Shown piece after piece: positions 59,442-64,000 of a stretch of 64,000 nt of DNA; position 1 is the stretch's first letter; the number at the start of each line of letters is the position of its first letter. The notes beneath the pieces are model-generated. The model was not told the DNA's origin. It saw only the letters and a list, made by a program, of their open reading frames with translations, and made no database searches. The position numbers and the translations under genes are program-made. Source of the stretch: Gari tellinella (lineage: Eukaryota; Mollusca; Bivalvia; Cardiida; Psammobiidae); contig OV277871.1 in NCBI GenBank assembly GCA_922989275.2, positions 27,848,693 to 27,912,692 of the forward strand, written 5' to 3'.

Positions 59442-59894
59442 AGGGTTGAAAATACAGGAAAGAGCTGTAGTTATGAAATTACATTTTAAAATACACATTT
59501 AGTGTTTCTTGGATAGCGACTGGATTTGTGCAAAAAGTGGAAAAACAGAATAGGGATAGTGATGCTTATACAGTATGTCAATTAGATAGTGGAGAAAAGG
59601 TATAATCATTCACTTGGTATTGGATAGAGAATAGTGAAGTGGCTATACATGTGGAAGACAATATAATAACATAGAGGGAAGCTTGATAGTCAAGTGAATG
59701 GAGACTGCACATGTTATATTTCAGCACTCTTCTGTAGCACTTTCCTTAAAATGAGAGCATATACTCCATATAGGTTTACCCTGTTCCCTTAGATTAGATG
59801 AAAAGGTATATAGTATGAACTGTATATTCCCGTTAAACGATACTGGGAAATTATGTCTGGGTTTGAATGTTTGCACTCTTGGCCAAACAGTATG
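59442..59894. other. single-copy-looking intron sequence
   Basis: Nothing recognised. Confidence 0.35.
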
Positions 59895-60010
59895 CAAACA
59901 GTGTAATGCGGTGTCTCATCAGGATCCAAATTGGTTCAGTTCTGACCCTAGTTTAAAAAAAAATCTGAATATTTGAAATTTAGAAAAAGTAGACAACACA
60001 ATATTGCAGA
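59895..60010 (+). mobile_element. family C relic, right half
   Basis: GCAAACAGTGTAATGCGGTG and TCTCATCAGGATCCAAATTG, then AGTAGACAACACAATATTGC. Confidence 0.62.
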
Positions 60011-60104
60011 AGCTTTTCAAAAGAACCAGAGAACTCTGTTGATAATATGAGTAGGGCATCGTTCTCAGGTTTCATTTCTGCTCCCCTCTATCTGGGGTGC
60101 AGAA

Positions 60105-61520
60105 ACTAACATTAATGAATTTGAACAAATTTATCACAGCACTTTGTTAGCTCACCTGAGCCAAAGGCTCAAGGTGAGCTATTGGGATGGCCCTGTGTCC
60201 GTCGTCATCCGTCGTTAGTCGTCCGTCGTCGTTAACAATTGCTTCAAATGACATCTCCTCCTATACCGCTGGACAGAATTCAACCAAACTTTACAGAAAT
60301 GTTCCTTGGGTCAAGCTCTTTCAAATTTGTTCAAAGAATTAAAAACAATGCAGAACTCTGGTTGCCATGGCAACCAAAGTGAAAAAATAAGGAAATCTTA
60401 AAAAATCTTCTTGTCAAAAACTGCAAGGGCCAGAGCTTAGATATTTGGCACATAGCATCATCTACAGGTCCTCTATCAAGTTTGTTCAAATTATGCCCCT
60501 GGGGTCAAAATTGGCACCGCCCCGGGGGTCACAGATTTACATAGAGTTATATAGTGAAATTTTCAAACGTCTTCTTCTCTGAAACTAATGTGGCCAGAGC
60601 TTTGATATTTGGCATGGTGATACTTCTAGATGTCCTTTACCAAAATTGTTCAAATAGTTCTGGTCAGTTGCATAACTAGGTCACAGGAGCTAAACATAGA
60701 TTTTTTTCATTGAAAACTTAAAAACATCTTCTTGTCTGACACTACAAGGGCCAGAGCTTAGATATTTGGCACATAGCATCGCCTACAGGTCCTCTATCTA
60801 GTTTGTTCAAATTATGTCCCTGGGGTCAAAATTGGCCCTGCCCCGGGGGTCTCAGTTTTACATAGAGTTATAGTGAAATTTTCAAACGTCTTCTTCTCTG
60901 AAACTAATATGGCCAGAGCTTTGATATTTGGCCTGGTGACACTTCTAGATGTCATATACCAAAATTGTTCAAAAGGTTCTGGTCGGTTGCATAACTAGGT
61001 CACAGGAGCTAAAAATAGATATTTTTTTTCAATGAAAACTTAAAGAAGTCTTCTTGTCTGAAACTACAAGGGCCAGAGCTTATATATTTGGCACATAGCA
61101 TCGCCTACAGGTCCTCTATCAAGTTTGTTCAAATTATGCCCCTGGGGTCAAAATTGGCCCCGCCCCTGGGGTCACAGTTTTACATAGAGTTATATAGAGA
61201 AAATTTCAAACGTCTTCTTCTCTGAAACTAATATGGCCAGGGATTTTATTTTCGGTATGGTGACACTTTTAAATATTCTTTACATAATTTGTTCAAATTG
61301 TTCCGGTCTGTTGCATATCTAGATCAGTCCTGGACATAAATTATTATCTCCATTTTTTCAGCTATTCTCAGGTGAGCGAAATATTCCCCCCATGGGGCTC
61401 TTGTTTTAAATTGGTGCAATACCTTAGTGGCTATTGTTAAAGACCCTGTTCAGACTGCTCCATCAGGGTCTTCATTGTTTTCTCTGGTCAGTCTGCCCCA
61501 ATACTTAGGGTCATGCAGGC
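60105..61520 (+). mobile_element. family E MITE hosting a G element
   Basis: GAATTTGAACAAATTTATCACAG CACTTTGTT (in two parts) breaks at 60148 and resumes after 61404 with TTAAATTGGTGCAATACC, AAAGACCCTGTTCAGACTGC and AGTCTGCCCCAATACTTAGG. The copy at 9966 shows the uninterrupted order. Confidence 0.72.
60149..61404 (+). mobile_element. family G repeat, 1.26 kb
   Basis: 5' hairpin AGCTCACCTGAGCC...GGCTCAAGGTGAGCT, then GTCCGTCGTC repeats. About three units of 319-320 bp, marked by GGCCAGAGCTTAGATATTTG at 60431, 60750 and 61070. 3' end CAGGTGAGCGAAATATTCCC, CCCATGGGGCTCTTGT. Same unit type as 10747-12782. Confidence 0.76.
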
Positions 61521-61583
61521 CAGTGTGTCCCAATACTTCGGCTCATTACAGTATAAAGAAAAGAAACACAAAGATCATTTTCA

Positions 61584-61880
61584 ACAAGTTTGGATCCTGA
61601 TCAGGCACAGAGTTTTAATGCAAATGCAAACCAGGCCTCTCTCAGCCTCATAAAGGATGCAGGTCTTGGTTTGTTGGATGGGAATGTCTACGTTTTGGGT
61701 TTATCTCGTTCATTAGGTAACGATTCCATTCTTCAGAGTCTTTCAGAGAAAATGAAATGTTTGCTACAGGCAAACAAATCAACTGTGTTCTACCTCGATA
61801 GATTTATTAACTCAGGAATAATTTTTCAGTCGAATGTGTGGGGCAATTTAGTAAATCAATTTGTAAGATATTTGTAAATT
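61584..61880 (+). other. unexplained 95-codon open frame beside a C-type half stem
   Basis: A half C stem (AAGTTTGGATCCTGATCAGG) passes into non-repeat sequence in which 61590-61877 stays open (peptide includes SLSLIKDAGLGLLDGNVYVLG split over two stretches). No family recognised. It could be a captured or pseudogenic fragment. Confidence 0.3.
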
Positions 61881-61939
61881 TGGGGACAGCAGGATATAGT
61901 GATGGCGGCGGTTGACCTGCTCTTTAATACAAAACACAA

Positions 61940-62080
61940 CTCCCAAAAAGGGGAGTATTTCAAAAACTAAAATCTTTATTTCTGCATTAAACCCTATGGT
62001 GTTACTACTCATTAGAATCGTCTCGGATTTGGTGCTGATCTTTTGTGAGAATATGTTTGAATTGTTTAAAACCCCCCCTA
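61940..62080 (-). mobile_element. family B MITE, second palindrome arm and right end lost
   Basis: AAAGGGGAGTATTTCAAAAAC, AACCCTATGGTGTTACTACT, then CGTCTCGGATTTGGTGCTGA, so the palindrome collapsed at its apex. Confidence 0.78.
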
Positions 62081-62104
62081 CAATCCTACGTAAATATATA
62101 TCCA

Positions 62105-62168
62105 AAATGGACTAAACTAAATTTGAAATTGAAATTGTCCATTTGAAGTTTCAGGGAGGAATGGGTTA
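62105..62168 (+). mobile_element. right end of family D
   Basis: AAATGGACTAAACTAAATTTG, AATTGTCCATTTGAAGTTTC, AGGGAGGAATGGGTTAA. Confidence 0.75.
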
Positions 62169-62489
62169 ATCAAATCTTGCTGATTTGATTGTGGTTCAGT
62201 GGAGTTAAAGTTGCAGTGTTTCGCATGGGGAATATTGATGAAGAATTAAAGAAACTATTAACATACTTTAACTATATACAAATTCTGCCTGCCGGGCCAT
62301 CTCAATTAGCTGAATGACGACATGCTACCCATGTTAACAGACAAACTAAGCAATAATTGAATTAAATTCTCAGCCTAGATGATTAAAGTATAAAAAATAG
62401 GAGCTGTAAGTTTGATTGGAAATTCAGTGGTTTGTTTGACTTAACCTGCTTTTCTACCAAAAAAGACATACCGATATACTCGCAGTCGA
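62169..62489. other. single-copy-looking intron sequence
   Basis: Nothing recognised. Confidence 0.35.
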
Positions 62490-62620
62490 ATTAAATGCAT
62501 AAAAATGCGTATCTATTGAGTAATTCATTAATACAGGCTGAAAGTAGAGCAGTCAGCTTCTTCTTTAGGGTTAAAAATCTCTGCTTTACTTTATGCATGC
62601 TTAAAGCAGTCACCTTGTGG
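62490..62620. mobile_element. family A relic
   Basis: AAATGCATAAAAATGCGTAT, TATTGAGTAATTCATTAA, then a decayed hairpin ACAGGCTGAAAGTAGAGCAG / CTGCTTTACTTTATGCATGC. Confidence 0.58.
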
Positions 62621-62647
62621 AGTGTAGATTCTCTAATTTCAGTGTAG

Positions 62648-62872
62648 TTAACCCTTTACCCCATAACCTGTTTCAAATTTTGACGACAGGTGATCACTTA
62701 AAGCAGGTTGAAAGTAAAGCAGAATGCGCCTTTAGGCGCATTCTGCTTTACTTTCAGTCTGCTTTAAGCTACCATCTGCTAGGATATAGAAACTTTTTCT
62801 TATGAATCAAATTCATGACTGTATAAATTGGAATGCCTAAAAAGGCATATATTTTATGGGATAATGGGTCAA
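62648..62872 (+). mobile_element. family A MITE
   Basis: TTAACCCTTTACCCCATAAC to GGGATAATGGGTCAA. Perfect stem with apex TGCGCCTTTAGGCGCA. About 25 bp missing near the right end. Confidence 0.87.
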
Positions 62873-63193
62873 GTAACCATCTCTCCTTTATACTGAAAAC
62901 AGCTTGTGAGGGAAAATTAAAAAGGGTTGATAGTTTGTGTGACTGTTATGGCATCAAAGACCAATCAGAGTAGCCTGTCTGATGGAGGCCAGATGATGTT
63001 TCTGCAGGGCCTTAAACTGTGGCCTTTAATGGTGCCACTCTAGTAGCCTAAATTGGGAGAGGTAAATTGATTTGCTGCCATTAGCGATCCTCAAACCTCT
63101 GCAATCCTTTGAAGCAATGGAGCAAATTCAATTAATTCCTCTTATCCTATCTGACCCTACTCGCATGATGGCATTGGCAGTGGTATTAAACCC
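62873..63193. other. single-copy-looking intron sequence
   Basis: Nothing recognised. Confidence 0.35.
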
Positions 63194-63637
63194 TTAACCC
63201 ACTACCCCATAGCCTGTTCCTAGTTGGGAAGACCTGAAGCAGGGCTCAGGATAAGGGGAGTATTTCAAAAACTAAAATCTTTGTATTTGCATAAAATCCT
63301 ATGGTGTCATTACTCATTAGAATGGTCTCTTCGAGACGATTCTAACGAGTAGTAACACCATAGAATTTGGTGCTGAAATGTGAGAAAATGTTGGGATTTG
63401 TTCAGTGTGCTCCCTCTTATATGGTCCCCTGCCTTAATCTATCTATTACCTCATAGCCAGTTTTAAAGACAGGTGACCACTTAAAGCAGGTTGAAAGTAA
63501 AGCAGAATTTGCTTTTTTTCTGCCTACTTTAAGCTACAATTTGCTAATACATTGAAACTATTTCTTAATGTATATTTTCATGACTGTATAAATTGAAGCT
63601 ATACATTCTACTGTGGAGGAATAAATTAAAGGGTTAA
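63194..63637 (+). mobile_element. family A MITE pieces around a family B
   Basis: An A left end (TTAACCCACTACCCCATAGC, 63194-63239) precedes the B copy. After B a second A start (TTAATCTATCTATTACCTCA, 63434) continues with a hairpin lacking its apex and ends ATTAAAGGGTTAA. Confidence 0.75.
63240..63431 (-). mobile_element. family B MITE
   Basis: 192 bp, CAGGGCTCAGGATAAGGGG to CTTATATGGTCCCCTG. Apex GGTCTCTTCGAGACG. No clear duplication. Confidence 0.88.
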
Positions 63638-64000
63638 TCCATTAATTTAATACTTCATATCTATGACTATAATAAAGTTTAACTGTTCTGTGAAAAACTG
63701 GTTAATGTCTTGCATTTTGTTCAGCAGACATTTATCCAAAGTTAATGTGTTTGTGCAAGTGTATTGCTGAAAGTTTTTACTATATTTACGTTTTAAATGA
63801 GACTCCTGGTATATAAACAGTTGCATCTATGTAACTCGAGCCCTGCTATTTCAAAATTAATGTGTAACCATAATTTCAAAGTTAAAACATGGTATAAAAC
63901 TTTGAAATACTGTTCCTTATTGGCTGAAGCAAGCTTGCACTATCTAAAGTCAATGGTAAAAATATAGAAACGTTCAAGTAGAGCAGTTTTAGCTTTACTT
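63638..64000. other. intron sequence with a family R-like hairpin
   Basis: 63884-63911 (TTTCAAAGTTAAAAC / AAACTTTGAAAT) matches the R hairpin at 35161. A CTCGAGCCCTGCTATTTCAA stretch near 63836 may be a B-end relic. The window ends in an A-like stem fragment (AGTAGAGCAGTTTTAGC). Confidence 0.5.

Larger units (their letters stand above)
36874..64000 (+). other. dlg: next dlg intron, at least 27.1 kb, open at the window end
   Basis: Starts GTAAGT at 36874. No PDZ-like exon (GNSGLGFSIAGG-type sequence) or other DLG exon was recognised before the end. Content is mobile elements, one 123-bp satellite array and several unique patches. Confidence 0.7.

Noticed and set aside
1..64000. tRNA, rRNA or tRNA-derived SINE genes
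   Set aside because: No A-box/B-box pair or rRNA-like conserved stretch was recognised on either strand by reading; a covariance-model scan would settle this.

Overview
This window is animal nuclear DNA: AT-rich, intron-dominated and packed with short hairpin transposons. Three exons on the + strand (383-514, 35378-35511, 36679-36873) join in matching phases into the N-terminal part of a Discs-large (DLG/SAP97) MAGUK scaffold: an L27 domain followed by a proline-rich linker. The start codon lies upstream of the window and the PDZ, SH3 and GK domains downstream. Repeats that begin with an AGCTCACCTGAG hairpin and end in GGCCCTCTTGT, which I remember as widespread in bivalve genomes, suggest a mollusc, probably a bivalve. 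That assignment is from memory and only moderately sure.

Layout. 1-382 is the end of an upstream intron. 383-514 is the first L27 exon. 515-35377 is a 34.9 kb intron. 35378-35511 is the second exon; its 3' end is unit one of a 39-bp minisatellite (35473-36174) that repeats the splice donor. 36679-36873 is the linker exon. 36874-64000 is at least 27.1 kb of the next intron, with no further DLG exon seen.

The introns are built from layered mobile elements, given working names here. A: about 250 bp, ends TTAACCC(A/T)TT...AATGGGTTAA, long central palindrome (about 50 copies, intact and broken). B: about 192 bp, ends CAGGGCTCCAGATAAG, mostly 6-bp target duplications, central palindrome with a CGTCTCTTCGAGACG apex (about 35 copies); B2 is a diverged form. 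C: 205-230 bp, TTAA ends, stem GCAAACAGTTTGGATCC. D: about 251 bp, TTAA ends, stem GCAAACAGTGAAGACC; D2 is a diverged form. E: ends around TTGGGACA, stem GCAAACAGTGTAGACC. F: palindromic, GGTTATAAA ends. G: 1.2-2.0 kb Helentron/HINE-like repeats with internal units of about 320 bp. H, K, L, M, N, O, P, Q, R, T and U are rarer types. No element in the window encodes a recognisable transposase, so all look non-autonomous. The TTAA targets and CCC termini of A, C and D resemble piggyBac; CAG...CTG ends with 5-, 6- or 8-bp duplications in B, P and U resemble hAT-type elements. These class assignments are inference.

The elements interact. The TTAA families repeatedly sit inside one another at TTAA sites supplied by the host element itself: the palindrome apex, the stem base or the outer end. 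Several families with unrelated ends share one hairpin stem, and apex substitutions are paired between arms. Five B copies are flanked by abutting direct repeats far longer than the normal 6 bp. Two G elements occupy the same site in two different A copies.
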